DNA of 64,000 nt from contig JBMTIM010000009.1 of the NCBI GenBank assembly GCA_049437325.1, positions 4,573 through 68,572 on the forward strand, given 5' to 3'. The stretch is from UBA11606 sp049437325 (GTDB lineage: Bacteria; Actinomycetota; Acidimicrobiia; Acidimicrobiales; Aldehydirespiratoraceae). Below are positions 15,448 through 23,841 of the stretch, in pieces. The stretch's first letter is position 1. Every line of letters begins with the position of its first letter. The position numbers were made by a program, and so were the translations under genes. The notes under the pieces were generated by a model that saw only the letters and a list, made by a program, of their open reading frames with translations, did not search any database and was not told the origin of the DNA.

Positions 15448-17433
15448 ATGTCCGATGTGATCTCCGTAGTGCTGCCCGACGGCTCCCGCCGCGAACTCCC
15501 GGCCGGTGCGACGACGTTGACCCTTGCCGAATCGATCGGACCTCGACTTGCTTCCGATGCGATCATCGGTGTGGTCGACGGCCTCGAGGTCGACGTGAAC
15601 GTTCCACTCACCGACGGCGCCGCCGTGGAGATCGTGACCTCCTCGAGTGAGCGTGGTCTGCGCACCATTCGCCATTCGACCGCCCATGTGATGGCGCAGG
15701 CGATCCTCGATCTCTACCCGGGAGCGCAGCTGGCGATCGGCCCGCCGATCGAGTTCGGGTTCTACTACGACGTCGAGTTGCCGGACGGCAAGACGCTCAG
15801 CGAGGACGACCTCGAGCACATCGAGGCTCGGATGACCGAGATCGTTGCCGCCGACCAAGCCTTCGTGCGTCACGAGCTGCCTGCATCGGAGGCGGCCGCC
15901 TTCTTTGCCGACGAGCCGTACAAGGCCGAGATCATCGAGCGGGTGATCAGCGGCGCGGCCAGTGGGGAGGATTCGGGCGAGATCGGCGGAGGCGACTCGA
16001 TCAGCTACTACAGCAATGGCCCGGTGGGTGAGGAGGGGGCATTCCGCGACATGTGCACCGGTCCCCACGTTCCGTCGACCGGTCGACTCGCGTATTTCAA
16101 ACTGCAGTCGGTTGCGGGGGCCTACTGGCGAGGCGATGTCACCCGTCCGATGCTGCAACGCATCTACGGCACCGCGTGGGATTCGAAGAAGGCACTCAAG
16201 GCCCATCTGCAGATGTTGGCCGAGGCGGAGAAGCGTGATCATCGCCGCCTCGCCGCCGAACTCGATCTCGTCAGCTGGCCCGATGAGCTCGGCCCCGGCC
16301 TCGCCGTGTGGCATCCCAAAGGGGCACTGATCCGGAAGATCATGGAGGACTACTCCCGCGATCGTCACGAGCACGGTGGCTACGAGTTCGTCGTCTCCCC
16401 TCACATCGCGAAGTCGGTGCTGTGGGAGACCTCCGGTCACCTCGACTTCTACGCCGACGGCATGTACCCGCCCATGGAGATGGATGGCGCGACCTACTAC
16501 CCGAAGCCGATGAACTGCCCGTTCCACGTCATGATCTACCGCTCGCGGCAGCGGAGCTATCGCGAACTTCCGCTCCGGATGTTCGAGTTGGGGGCGGTGT
16601 ACCGCTATGAGTTGTCGGGTGCAGTCCACGGTCTCATGCGCAGCCGAGGGTTCACACAGGACGACAGCCACATCTTCACCACCCAGGAAGCCATCCAGAG
16701 CGAATTGGCCTCGCTGCTCGACTTCGTCCTGTCGGTCCTGCGGGCGTTCGGCTTCGACGACTTCCAGGCAAAGCTCTCGACTCGCCCGCCGGTGAAGTCG
16801 GTCGGTGACGACGCCCTGTGGGACGAGGCAACCGACGGCTTGCGCGCCGCACTCGAGAAACAGGGTCTGGACTACGTCGTCGACGAGGGAGGCGGAGCGT
16901 TCTACGGCCCCAAGATCGACGTCGATGTGAAAGATGCAATCGGCCGCGCCTGGCAGCTGTCGACGATTCAGCTGGACTTCAATTTGCCGGAGCGTTTCGA
17001 TCTCGAATACGTGGCCAGTGATGGCAGCCGCAAACGGCCCGTCATGATCCATCGTGCGTTGATGGGTTCGATCGAGCGATTCTTCGGTGTGCTGATCGAG
17101 CACTACGCCGGCGCGTTCCCGGCTTGGCTTGCGCCGACGCAGGTGCGCGTGCTGCCGGTGGCCGACGTCCATCAGCCCTATGCCGACGGCCTCGTGGCCG
17201 ACATGCGTGAGGCCGGCTTTCGGGTTGACACCGTCGGTGCTGTCGAACCGCTTGGCAAACGGGTTCGCAACGGCAAGGTCGAGAAGGTGCCCTACGTCCT
17301 TGTGGTCGGCGACGACGATGTCGCCAACGGCACGGTCGGCGTCAATCGTCGCGGTGAGGACACCCCGGAGCGTGATGTGACGGTCGCCGCATTCGTCGAA
17401 GCACTCCGGGTCGAGGTGGACGAGAAGCGGTGA
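15448..17433 (+). CDS. thrS: threonyl-tRNA synthetase
   Basis: A 661-residue class II synthetase charging tRNA-Thr. Domains in order: TGS (about 1-65), editing domain with H-S-T-A-H and a later C-x3-H (CTGPH), class II catalytic core (about 260-545), and anticodon-binding domain (about 550-655). Zinc ligands are seen as MNCPFH and later His residues, and motif 2 is the YRYELSGAVHGLMRSRGFTQDD region. The length is normal. It heads the thrS-HIT-pgsA-acyltransferase-pimA cluster, in the same order as in Mycobacterium tuberculosis. Confidence 0.95.
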   Translation: MSDVISVVLPDGSRRELPAGATTLTLAESIGPRLASDAIIGVVDGLEVDVNVPLTDGAAVEIVTSSSERGLRTIRHSTAHVMAQAILDLYPGAQLAIGPPIEFGFYYDVELPDGKTLSEDDLEHIEARMTEIVAADQAFVRHELPASEAAAFFADEPYKAEIIERVISGAASGEDSGEIGGGDSISYYSNGPVGEEGAFRDMCTGPHVPSTGRLAYFKLQSVAGAYWRGDVTRPMLQRIYGTAWDSKKALKAHLQMLAEAEKRDHRRLAAELDLVSWPDELGPGLAVWHPKGALIRKIMEDYSRDRHEHGGYEFVVSPHIAKSVLWETSGHLDFYADGMYPPMEMDGATYYPKPMNCPFHVMIYRSRQRSYRELPLRMFELGAVYRYELSGAVHGLMRSRGFTQDDSHIFTTQEAIQSELASLLDFVLSVLRAFGFDDFQAKLSTRPPVKSVGDDALWDEATDGLRAALEKQGLDYVVDEGGGAFYGPKIDVDVKDAIGRAWQLSTIQLDFNLPERFDLEYVASDGSRKRPVMIHRALMGSIERFFGVLIEHYAGAFPAWLAPTQVRVLPVADVHQPYADGLVADMREAGFRVDTVGAVEPLGKRVRNGKVEKVPYVLVVGDDDVANGTVGVNRRGEDTPERDVTVAAFVEALRVEVDEKR

Positions 17434-17437
17434 TGGC

Positions 17438-17959
17438 GTGAGCCTCGAACAGCTCTGGGCCGGTTGGCGTCTTCGCTACATCGAAGGTGCCGATCGTCCG
17501 GAGGACGAGCGATCCTCCTCCCGATCCGAGGGCCTGACCCTTTTCGAGGCGATCTTCCGATCCGATCTCCCCGACGACGAGCGCTACGTGCTCTGGACCG
17601 GCGAAACCTGCTTTGCCCTGCTCAATGCGTTTCCCTATACGAATGGTCACCTGATGGTGCTTCCGCAGCGTGGGGTGGCGTCGCTCGACGGCCTCACCGA
17701 CGATGAGTACACCGAGCTCTGGACCGGCGTGCGGTGTGCAACGCACGCAGTGCAGACGGCGTACGAGCCCGAGGGCATCAATGTCGGGCTCAACCTCGGG
17801 CGGGGGGCAGGTGCCGGCGTGCCCGACCACCTGCACGTGCACGTGCTTCCGCGCTGGGGTGGTGACACGAACTTCATGACCACCGTTGCCAATACCCGGG
17901 TCTTGCCCGAGTCGCTCGGTGACTCCTGGCGACGTCTCTCCGACGCCTGGCCCGCATAA
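17438..17959 (+). CDS. HIT domain protein (AP4A phosphorylase/hydrolase type)
   Basis: A 173-residue histidine-triad protein. The catalytic motif is H-L-H-V-H-V-L-P (about residues 130-137), with NAFPYTNGHLMVLP upstream as the nucleotide-binding strand. The C-terminus has the longer HVLPRWGGDTNFM form typical of actinobacterial proteins beside thrS, whose mycobacterial relative acts on diadenosine tetraphosphate (recalled). The GTG start lies 4 bases after the thrS stop. Its TAA stop is also part of the -10-like hexamer for the next gene. Confidence 0.88.
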   Translation: MSLEQLWAGWRLRYIEGADRPEDERSSSRSEGLTLFEAIFRSDLPDDERYVLWTGETCFALLNAFPYTNGHLMVLPQRGVASLDGLTDDEYTELWTGVRCATHAVQTAYEPEGINVGLNLGRGAGAGVPDHLHVHVLPRWGGDTNFMTTVANTRVLPESLGDSWRRLSDAWPA

Positions 17960-17968
17960 CCTGACCGC
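17957..17968 (+). promoter_or_regulatory. -10-like hexamer overlapping the HIT gene stop codon
   Basis: TAACCT at 17957-17962 uses the HIT gene's TAA as its first three bases and stands 6 bases before ATG 17969. Confidence 0.45.
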
Positions 17969-18472
17969 ATGGCTGAGATCGACGAGGGCGACATCCGCGA
18001 CGAGCTGCCGGCTGACCTCGATCCGTCGCAAGTCACGGCGCCGTACCTCTTTCCCAACAACAGTCGCCGCAGGATTCCGGCGGTGCTCTACACGTTGGTC
18101 GGACTCGGTTGCCTGGTGCTCTGGTGGGCAGCCGGCGACCAGGCAGTCTTGGTCAACCGGGGCGTCGCCGTCGCCGGCGTGGTGCTGATCGTCATCGCGC
18201 TGTACCACGGGCAGGGGGCATGGGATCTTGCATTCGACGAAGAACATGCGCTCGGTGCGGCGGCCGAGGCGGTTGGCTTTCCCGCTGGCCATGCGTCTGC
18301 TCAGCTCGGCTGGCGAGGTCTGCGCAGCAGGCCGACCTGGCGGATCCTGCTCTACAGCAACGAGGCGGTCCCCGAGAGTCGGGGCCTTGTGATGGTCGAC
18401 GGCGTCGATGGCGAGATCATCGACCAGTTCGTCGAGAAGAACCCCGAGGACTGGACGAGTTACCAGTCCTGA
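17969..18472 (+). CDS. two-helix membrane protein of unknown function
   Basis: I do not recognise this 167-residue protein. Residues 1-35 are acidic and polar, two hydrophobic helices follow at about 38-55 and 63-78, and the C-terminal ~85 residues form a soluble domain (AFDEEHALGAAAEAVGF ... TWRILLYSNE ... RGLVMVDGVDGEIIDQFVEKNPEDW). The last part looks like a small alpha/beta domain on the cytoplasmic side. It sits between the HIT and pgsA-like genes, where the mycobacterial order has no such gene, and has its own leaderless-type promoter. A role in phospholipid or envelope assembly is only suggested by position. Confidence 0.75.
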   Translation: MAEIDEGDIRDELPADLDPSQVTAPYLFPNNSRRRIPAVLYTLVGLGCLVLWWAAGDQAVLVNRGVAVAGVVLIVIALYHGQGAWDLAFDEEHALGAAAEAVGFPAGHASAQLGWRGLRSRPTWRILLYSNEAVPESRGLVMVDGVDGEIIDQFVEKNPEDWTSYQS

Positions 18473-18583
18473 TCCACTCGCTCGGGTCGGGAGTGTCGAG
18501 CCGTGCCGAGTCCGCGCGCCGTACTCGGGGACGTGCCGGGTTGGCTGCTAGCATGGCTCGGTACCCCACCCGGGAGTTGTCTC

Positions 18584-19273
18584 ATGTTCGACGGCAACCT
18601 GCGCGAACAGGTCGACAGAGGGCTCGTGCCCATCGGTCGCAGTCTCGTCAAGACGGGCATCACGCCCAACGTCATCACCATCATCGGCATCGTCATGAGC
18701 TGCGTCGCCGCCGTCACCATCGGTGCGGGGTACCTCCGTCTCGGGTTCCTGTTCCTGCTGCTCACCGGTATTCCCGACGCGCTCGACGGTGCAGTTGCTC
18801 GGGCCGCCGGTACCGGGTCCAAGCGCGGCGCCTACTTCGACTCGGTCTCCGATCGCCTGACCGACGGCATGCTCTTCGGCGGCGTTGCGTGGTATCTGGC
18901 CAGCAACGAGCCAGGTCGCATCATGATGTTGCCCGTCGCCATCATGGGCCTTGCCATGTTCATCTCGTACCAGCGGGCCAAAGCCGAGTCGCTGGGGTGG
19001 GACGCCAAGGGCGGGATCATGGAACGCGCCGAGCGGGTCATCGTGCTCGCCTTCGCCCTGTTGTTCCCCGAACTGCTCATCCCGACCCTGTGGGTCATGC
19101 TGGTACTCACCACGATCACTGCCGCCCAACGATTCGCAAAGGTCTGGAAGCAGGCATCGGTCGATGCGCCCGTCCCGCCGAGCAGACAGCGTCGAATCCC
19201 TCGTCGTCAGCGCGCCTCGGAGCCGCAATGGCGACAGCGCATGCAGGCCCGCAGGGCCGCTCGCCAGAACTGA
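18584..19273 (+). CDS. CDP-alcohol phosphatidyltransferase (phosphatidylinositol phosphate synthase-like)
   Basis: A 229-residue membrane enzyme of the CDP-alcohol phosphatidyltransferase family. The motif D-G-x2-A-R-x8-G-x3-D-x3-D is complete (DGAVARAAG ... GAYFDSVSD), with several transmembrane helices around it. Its place before a PIM acyltransferase and pimA matches mycobacterial pgsA1, which makes phosphatidylinositol phosphate from CDP-diacylglycerol. ATG 18584 was chosen because GGGAG lies about 8 bases upstream; TAGCAT at 18549-18554 may be its -10. The C-terminal ~40 residues are a basic Arg/Gln tail. Specificity is inferred from context. Confidence 0.88.
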   Translation: MFDGNLREQVDRGLVPIGRSLVKTGITPNVITIIGIVMSCVAAVTIGAGYLRLGFLFLLLTGIPDALDGAVARAAGTGSKRGAYFDSVSDRLTDGMLFGGVAWYLASNEPGRIMMLPVAIMGLAMFISYQRAKAESLGWDAKGGIMERAERVIVLAFALLFPELLIPTLWVMLVLTTITAAQRFAKVWKQASVDAPVPPSRQRRIPRRQRASEPQWRQRMQARRAARQN

Positions 19274-19301
19274 TCGATTCGGCGAACTCTTCCTGATCGC
19301 G

Positions 19302-20228
19302 ATGGTCGGTGTCGGTGCGTACAAGGCGGGTGCCTTCCTCGCCCGCCGTGTCCCGGACGGCGTTGCCACGGCAGCTGCGCGACTGGGAGGCTTCGGTGCG
19401 GGGATGCTCGCCGGTGATGCAGGCACGATCGTCGGGCGCAACCTCGAGCGGGTCTACGGACGCGAGTTGGGATCGGCTGAGAAGCGTCGAAAGATCGCCG
19501 AGACCTTCGAGTGGTACAGCCGGTACTACGTCGAGAGTTTCCGCCTCCCCGCCGTCGGGGTCGAGGAACTCGACCGGGGCTTCTCCTATGACGGCGTCGA
19601 TACGATCGAGAAACACTGTGGTCCGGGCAAGGGCGGGGCGATCCTCGCTCTTCCGCACCTCGGAACCTGGGAGTGGGCTGCATTCTGGCTCGCTCGGGTG
19701 ATCGATGTGAAGGTGACTGCGATCGTCGAGCCGCTGCAACCTCCGGAGTTGTTCGATTGGTTCGTCGGTCTGCGCGAATCGCTCGGAATGGAGATCCATC
19801 CGCTTGGTCCGAACGCCTTCAAGCAGATCCTTGCCGCACTGAAACAGGGCCACCTGGTGTGTTTGCTGTGCGATCGGGACCTGCAGGGGACCGGTGTTCC
19901 TGTCACGTTCTTCGGAGAGAAAACGACCCTTCCGGCTGGGCCCGCAACCTTGGCACTTCGCACAGGGGTACCCCTGATGCCCTCTGCGGTCTACTGGCGC
20001 AGCAGTGCGCGGCACGGTCTGTGCGGGCGTCCCCTCCAGATCGAACGAACGGGTCGACTGCGCGACGATGTGCAGCGCGTCACGCAGATGATCGCCGACG
20101 ACTTCGAGATGTTGATTCGGCAGGCACCCGAACAATGGCATCTGCTGAACCCCAACTGGCCGAGCGACTACGAGGCGCTCGGTCGCGAGATTCCCGAGCA
20201 TCTGCAAGGCCTGGGCGGGGGGAGATAG
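19302..20228 (+). CDS. phosphatidylinositol mannoside acyltransferase
   Basis: A 308-residue member of the LpxL/HtrB-like acyltransferase family. The catalytic H-x4-E is H119-L-G-T-W-E124, followed by CDRDLQGTGVPVTFFGE and the substrate-binding region. Next to pimA, such proteins (PatA) acylate the mannose of phosphatidylinositol mannosides on the cytoplasmic side of the membrane. ATG 19302 starts the protein at the usual N-terminal amphipathic segment (AYKAGAFLARRVPDGVA); there is no strong ribosome-binding site, but translation may be carried over from the gene 28 bases upstream. Confidence 0.9.
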   Translation: MVGVGAYKAGAFLARRVPDGVATAAARLGGFGAGMLAGDAGTIVGRNLERVYGRELGSAEKRRKIAETFEWYSRYYVESFRLPAVGVEELDRGFSYDGVDTIEKHCGPGKGGAILALPHLGTWEWAAFWLARVIDVKVTAIVEPLQPPELFDWFVGLRESLGMEIHPLGPNAFKQILAALKQGHLVCLLCDRDLQGTGVPVTFFGEKTTLPAGPATLALRTGVPLMPSAVYWRSSARHGLCGRPLQIERTGRLRDDVQRVTQMIADDFEMLIRQAPEQWHLLNPNWPSDYEALGREIPEHLQGLGGGR

Positions 20229-20231
20229 GCG

Positions 20232-21314
20232 ATGCGCATCGGGATCATCTGTCCGTACAGCCTCACCGTGCCCGGCGGGGTGCAGATGCAGGTCCTCGGC
20301 CTCGCCCGTGCGCTGCGCCGGCACGGCGAGCGCGTGCGGGTACTCGCCCCGTGTGACGGGCCACCGCCTGACGCAGGCGTCACGCCACTCGGCAACAGCC
20401 TTCCGACCGCTGCGAACGGGTCGATCGCACCGATCGCGCCAGACCCAGCCGCCCAACTACGCGCCGTGCGAGCCATGCGCGACGAGGACTTCGACGTCAT
20501 ACACATCCACGAGCCGCTCTCGCCGGGACCGAATCACACCGCGCTGCTCTTGCGGCCCGCGCCGATCATCGGAACCTTCCATGCAGCCGGCGGCAGCCTC
20601 GCCTACGACCTCATGCAGCGTGGAGTGCGGTTTCTCGCCGGTCGACTCGACGACCGGGTGGCGGTGTCCGAAGACGCCCGAAAGATGGCGGAGGAAGCTC
20701 TCGGCGGCACGTACGATCTCGTGTTCAACGGGGTGGAACTCGCCCGCTTCTCGGCAGGGCAGCCGCACCCCACCACCGGCCCGACGATCCTCTTCCTCGG
20801 CCGCCACGAACCCCGCAAAGGGCTTCGGGTATTGCTCGATGCCATGGTCGACCTCCCATCCGACACCCGTCTGTGGATCGCCGGGGACGGCCACGAGACC
20901 GCCGAACTCAAACAGCGCTACGCAGGCGACAGCCGACTCGAATGGTTGGGAACGATCAGCGAGAGCGAGAAAGTTGCCCGTCTGCAGGGCGCCGACGTGT
21001 TCTGTGCCCCCTCGTTGCACGGCGAATCGTTCGGCATCGTGCTTCTCGAGGCCATGGCGGCGGGCACTGCGGTGGTGGCCGGAGACATTCCGGGCTACGC
21101 CAACGTGGCTCGCCACGGACGTGACGCCCTGTTGGTGCCACCGAACGACGCTCGCTCGCTCGCCGACGCGATTCGAGTCGCGTTGAACGATGCAGCGCAA
21201 CGGGAGCGACTGATCGACTCGGGCCTCAAGCGAGCAGAGGAGTTCTCGATGGCGCGGCTGGCCGAGGTGTACTTGGCCCGCTACGAGCGTCTCATTGCCC
21301 ACGCAGCCGTCTGA
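20232..21314 (+). CDS. pimA: phosphatidylinositol alpha-mannosyltransferase
   Basis: A 360-residue GT4 glycosyltransferase (GT-B fold). PimA moves mannose from GDP-mannose to phosphatidylinositol, the first step of PIM synthesis, at the inner face of the membrane. The N-terminal YSLTVPGGVQMQVLGLARAL carries the GGVQ acceptor loop, and the C-terminal domain carries FLGRHEPRKGL and the E-x7-E motif (ESFGIVLLE). It follows the acyltransferase gene by 3 bases. Synteny with Mycobacterium makes the assignment firm. Confidence 0.93.
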   Translation: MRIGIICPYSLTVPGGVQMQVLGLARALRRHGERVRVLAPCDGPPPDAGVTPLGNSLPTAANGSIAPIAPDPAAQLRAVRAMRDEDFDVIHIHEPLSPGPNHTALLLRPAPIIGTFHAAGGSLAYDLMQRGVRFLAGRLDDRVAVSEDARKMAEEALGGTYDLVFNGVELARFSAGQPHPTTGPTILFLGRHEPRKGLRVLLDAMVDLPSDTRLWIAGDGHETAELKQRYAGDSRLEWLGTISESEKVARLQGADVFCAPSLHGESFGIVLLEAMAAGTAVVAGDIPGYANVARHGRDALLVPPNDARSLADAIRVALNDAAQRERLIDSGLKRAEEFSMARLAEVYLARYERLIAHAAV

Positions 21315-21343
21315 CTGCGGGCTTCCCGAGCGTTCCGGTTCGG

Positions 21344-21394
21344 TACAGTGATGGTCGCCGCGGTGATCACCGCCATTCGGAGGTCGTACCCAAC
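21344..21394 (+). promoter_or_regulatory. promoter and ribosome-binding site of lemA
   Basis: TACAGT at 21344-21349 (GGTACAGT) is a -10-like hexamer, and GGAGG near 21379 stands about 12 bases before ATG 21395. Unlike most genes here, lemA would have a ~40-base leader with a Shine-Dalgarno sequence. Confidence 0.45.
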
Positions 21395-21946
21395 ATGATC
21401 ATCTTCCTGGTTCTGCTCGGCGTCGTGTTGTTGCTGGTCGTCTGGGTGATCAGCCTCTACAACAACCTCGTCAAGCTCCGAAACCGTATCGAGAACGCAT
21501 GGGCGCAGATCGATGTGCAACTGAAGCGCCGTTGGGATCTGATCCCCAACCTGGTCGAGACCGTCAAGGGATACGCGGATCACGAACGGGAGACGCTCGA
21601 GGCAGTCATCGACGCCCGCAATGCGGCAACCTCTGCTTCGGGGCCCCAGGAGTCCGCCGCCAACGAGAACATTCTCAGCGGTGCCCTGCGTCAGTTGTTC
21701 GCGGTCAGCGAGGCGTACCCGGAACTGAAGGCGAACCAGAACTTCCTCGAGTTGCAGGAAGAACTCACCGGCACCGAGGGTCGTATCGCCTACGCCCGCC
21801 AGCACTACAACGACCAGGTGCTGAAGTACAACACGGCGATCGAGACCTTCCCGGCGGTGGTGATTGCCGGAGCGCTGCGCTTTACCGAGCGCGAGTACTT
21901 CGAAGCCGACGACGAATCGCGCGGCACCGTTTCCGTCGAGTTCTGA
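21395..21946 (+). CDS. lemA: LemA family membrane protein
   Basis: A 183-residue protein with one N-terminal transmembrane helix (about 2-22) and a helical bundle. The motif YNNLVKLRNRIENAWAQIDVQLKRR, followed by DLIPNLVETVKGYA, is diagnostic of LemA. The C-terminus holds the EGRIAYARQHYND..KYNT segment. LemA proteins are commonly encoded beside HtpX-like M48 metallopeptidases, and here the next gene is a degenerate one. The biochemical function is not known. Confidence 0.93.
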   Translation: MIIFLVLLGVVLLLVVWVISLYNNLVKLRNRIENAWAQIDVQLKRRWDLIPNLVETVKGYADHERETLEAVIDARNAATSASGPQESAANENILSGALRQLFAVSEAYPELKANQNFLELQEELTGTEGRIAYARQHYNDQVLKYNTAIETFPAVVIAGALRFTEREYFEADDESRGTVSVEF

Positions 21947-21978
21947 GCCGAGTCCCTGACCGAGCGAAAGGTCGCCTG

Positions 21979-22686
21979 ATGCCCTCTGTGTCTGCCCCCG
22001 CGATCGCGTCGATCCCCGCCGTTCTCGTGGGGATCGTGGTCCTGCTTGTGCTCGTTTCCGTCGACCTGGTCGTGGCGCTCGCCGCCGCTGTCGGGTTGGC
22101 TGCCCTCACCCTGGTGTTGGTGCAGCGAACGGCCACCAACCGTGTGCTCTCGTCGCTCGCCGCCGAGCAACTCGACGACGGTGTGGCGCCGCGCCTCGAG
22201 AGCCTGGTCGAGTCGATCTGCGCCAGTCATGGCATCAACGAACCATCCTTGTACCTCGCGAAGACGTCGGCCGTGGATGCTGCGGTCGTCGGTCGCTCCG
22301 ACGACACCCGTCTCGTCGTCACCCAGGGTTTGCTCGATCGGCTCGATCGGCTCGAACTCGAAGCAGTCGTCGCTCGTCAGCTCTCGATGTTCGGCTCCGG
22401 TGTGTTCTCCGGGACCGTGCTCGCATCGGTCGGCAGCCTGCTCGGCCCGCTCGGTGGCCGCATCCGTGCACGATTGCTCGACGGTCGCCGGTTCGTGATC
22501 GCCGATTTCGATGCAGTGGGAGTGACCAGGTATCCACCTGCACTCGCCTCTGCGTTCTCCAAGGCGTTGGAAAGTGCTCGCGTGACGCATCGGGCGGCCT
22601 CTGATCACCTGTGGATGATCGGAAGCGGAACCGATCCCGTTCAGCCCGATCTCGCTGAACGGGTCGATGCGCTGCGGGAACTGTGA
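21979..22686 (+). CDS. HtpX-like M48 peptidase homologue without the HExxH motif
   Basis: A 235-residue protein with two N-terminal hydrophobic helices (about 12-48) and an M48-like domain. The stretch LVVTQGLLDRLDRLELEAVVARQLSM matches the M48 active-site strand and helix, but where HELSH is expected it reads R133-Q-L-S-M137, so both zinc His and the catalytic Glu are gone. The downstream ADFDAVGVTRYPPALASAFSKAL resembles the region of the third ligand, with Asp at the Glu place. It is therefore probably a pseudo-enzyme keeping a structural role with LemA. The reading frame is intact with normal codon use, so this is not a recent pseudogene. Confidence 0.75.
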   Translation: MPSVSAPAIASIPAVLVGIVVLLVLVSVDLVVALAAAVGLAALTLVLVQRTATNRVLSSLAAEQLDDGVAPRLESLVESICASHGINEPSLYLAKTSAVDAAVVGRSDDTRLVVTQGLLDRLDRLELEAVVARQLSMFGSGVFSGTVLASVGSLLGPLGGRIRARLLDGRRFVIADFDAVGVTRYPPALASAFSKALESARVTHRAASDHLWMIGSGTDPVQPDLAERVDALREL

Positions 22687-23831
22687 CGGTGGCCCGGCAT
22701 CGGCAACGTTTCGTCCTGGTGTCGATGGCCCTCGCCCTCGCCGTGGCGTCGTGTGGAGCCGAGGACGACGGTGCTGTCGACGAGCAAGCCCAAGGTGACG
22801 ATGCCCCGGGGCTCGAGCAATCCGCCGGGGAGGACCGACCTGCGAACGCTGATGAGCCGACGGAGTCGGCAGAACCACCACCTCGCATCGATCCTGGTCC
22901 CAAGGCCACCCTCACCGGGCTTCCGGCTGATGCATCGCTTGCGTCCACCCCTGCAGTCGTCGTGAAGATTTCCAACAACGATGATCGGAGTGTCGCAGCG
23001 CTGATCGGCATCGACTCCGCCGACATCGTGATCGAGGAGCGGATCGAAGACCGAGCGACACGCTTCGCTGCGATTTTTCACTCCGACCTTCCTCCACTGG
23101 TCGGCCCGGTGCGCTCGGCTCGAACCACCGATGTCGATCTCATGCGCAATCTCGGCTCGCCGATCCTCGTCTTCTCCGGCGCCAACATTTCGGTTCTCAG
23201 CGAGATCCGCGACCTTTCACGCGACGGTGGCGTCGTGCCTGTCGTCAACGACGACTCCGAGACCTACCACTACCGCGACGGCGACTACTCGGCGCCCGAC
23301 AATCTCTTCACCGATGCGGTCCTCGTCGGTGCGGATTTCGCCGAGGCTGCCGGTGCTGCCATGCCGATACTGGCTTTTCGCACCAACGAATCCGACACCC
23401 GTTCAGCGAGCATCGATGGCACCGGGGTGACCATCGAGGGTCGTGACGTCGTGAGCTTCGTCCATCACGGCGTCCTCGGGTACGTCCGCGTGCAGGACGG
23501 TGCTGTCCACGTCACTCGCGATGGAGTACCGCTCACCGCCACCAACGTCGTGGTGATGCAGGTCGACTACGTCACCAACGCCGACGATGCCCAGTCGGTC
23601 GATGCGGTCACCACCGGAACCGGTGTTGTCAACGTGTTGATCGACGGCCGACGGTGGGAGGGGACCTGGAAGCGCGAGTCGGCAGAGGAGCCGTATTCGT
23701 TCTTCGATCGCAACGGGGTGGAGGTCGTGCTCGAACCAGGAACGACCTGGTTGACCCTTGTGCCGAAGGGGACCTATCGCTTCGAGGTGGAGGCCGAGAT
23801 CGTCGGTCTCGTGGCCGGGGGCGCCGGATAG
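22683..23831 (+). CDS. DUF3048 (YerB-like) lipoprotein
   Basis: A 382-residue predicted lipoprotein: signal peptide with VASC lipobox (Cys24), an acidic Pro/Glu linker to about residue 75, then the DUF3048 N- and C-terminal domains. Family traits are VVVKISNNDDRS, IVIEERIEDRATRFAAIFHSDLP, VGPVRSARTTDVDL and the late GTWKRESAEEPYSFFDRNG. YerB-like proteins are extracytoplasmic and of unknown function. The GTG start overlaps the previous stop (GTGA). Its TAG stop forms the start of the pdxS hexamer. Confidence 0.85.
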   Translation: MTVARHRQRFVLVSMALALAVASCGAEDDGAVDEQAQGDDAPGLEQSAGEDRPANADEPTESAEPPPRIDPGPKATLTGLPADASLASTPAVVVKISNNDDRSVAALIGIDSADIVIEERIEDRATRFAAIFHSDLPPLVGPVRSARTTDVDLMRNLGSPILVFSGANISVLSEIRDLSRDGGVVPVVNDDSETYHYRDGDYSAPDNLFTDAVLVGADFAEAAGAAMPILAFRTNESDTRSASIDGTGVTIEGRDVVSFVHHGVLGYVRVQDGAVHVTRDGVPLTATNVVVMQVDYVTNADDAQSVDAVTTGTGVVNVLIDGRRWEGTWKRESAEEPYSFFDRNGVEVVLEPGTTWLTLVPKGTYRFEVEAEIVGLVAGGAG

Positions 23832-23841
23832 AGTTTCGGGT
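23829..23841 (+). promoter_or_regulatory. -10-like hexamer before pdxS, overlapping the upstream stop codon
   Basis: TAGAGT at 23829-23834 uses the TAG stop of the DUF3048 gene and is followed by 7 bases and ATG 23842. Confidence 0.5.

Noticed and set aside
21979..22686. Decayed pseudogene
   Set aside because: The reading frame is complete, codon use is normal and both junctions are coupled to neighbours; a pseudo-enzyme is more likely than a dead gene.
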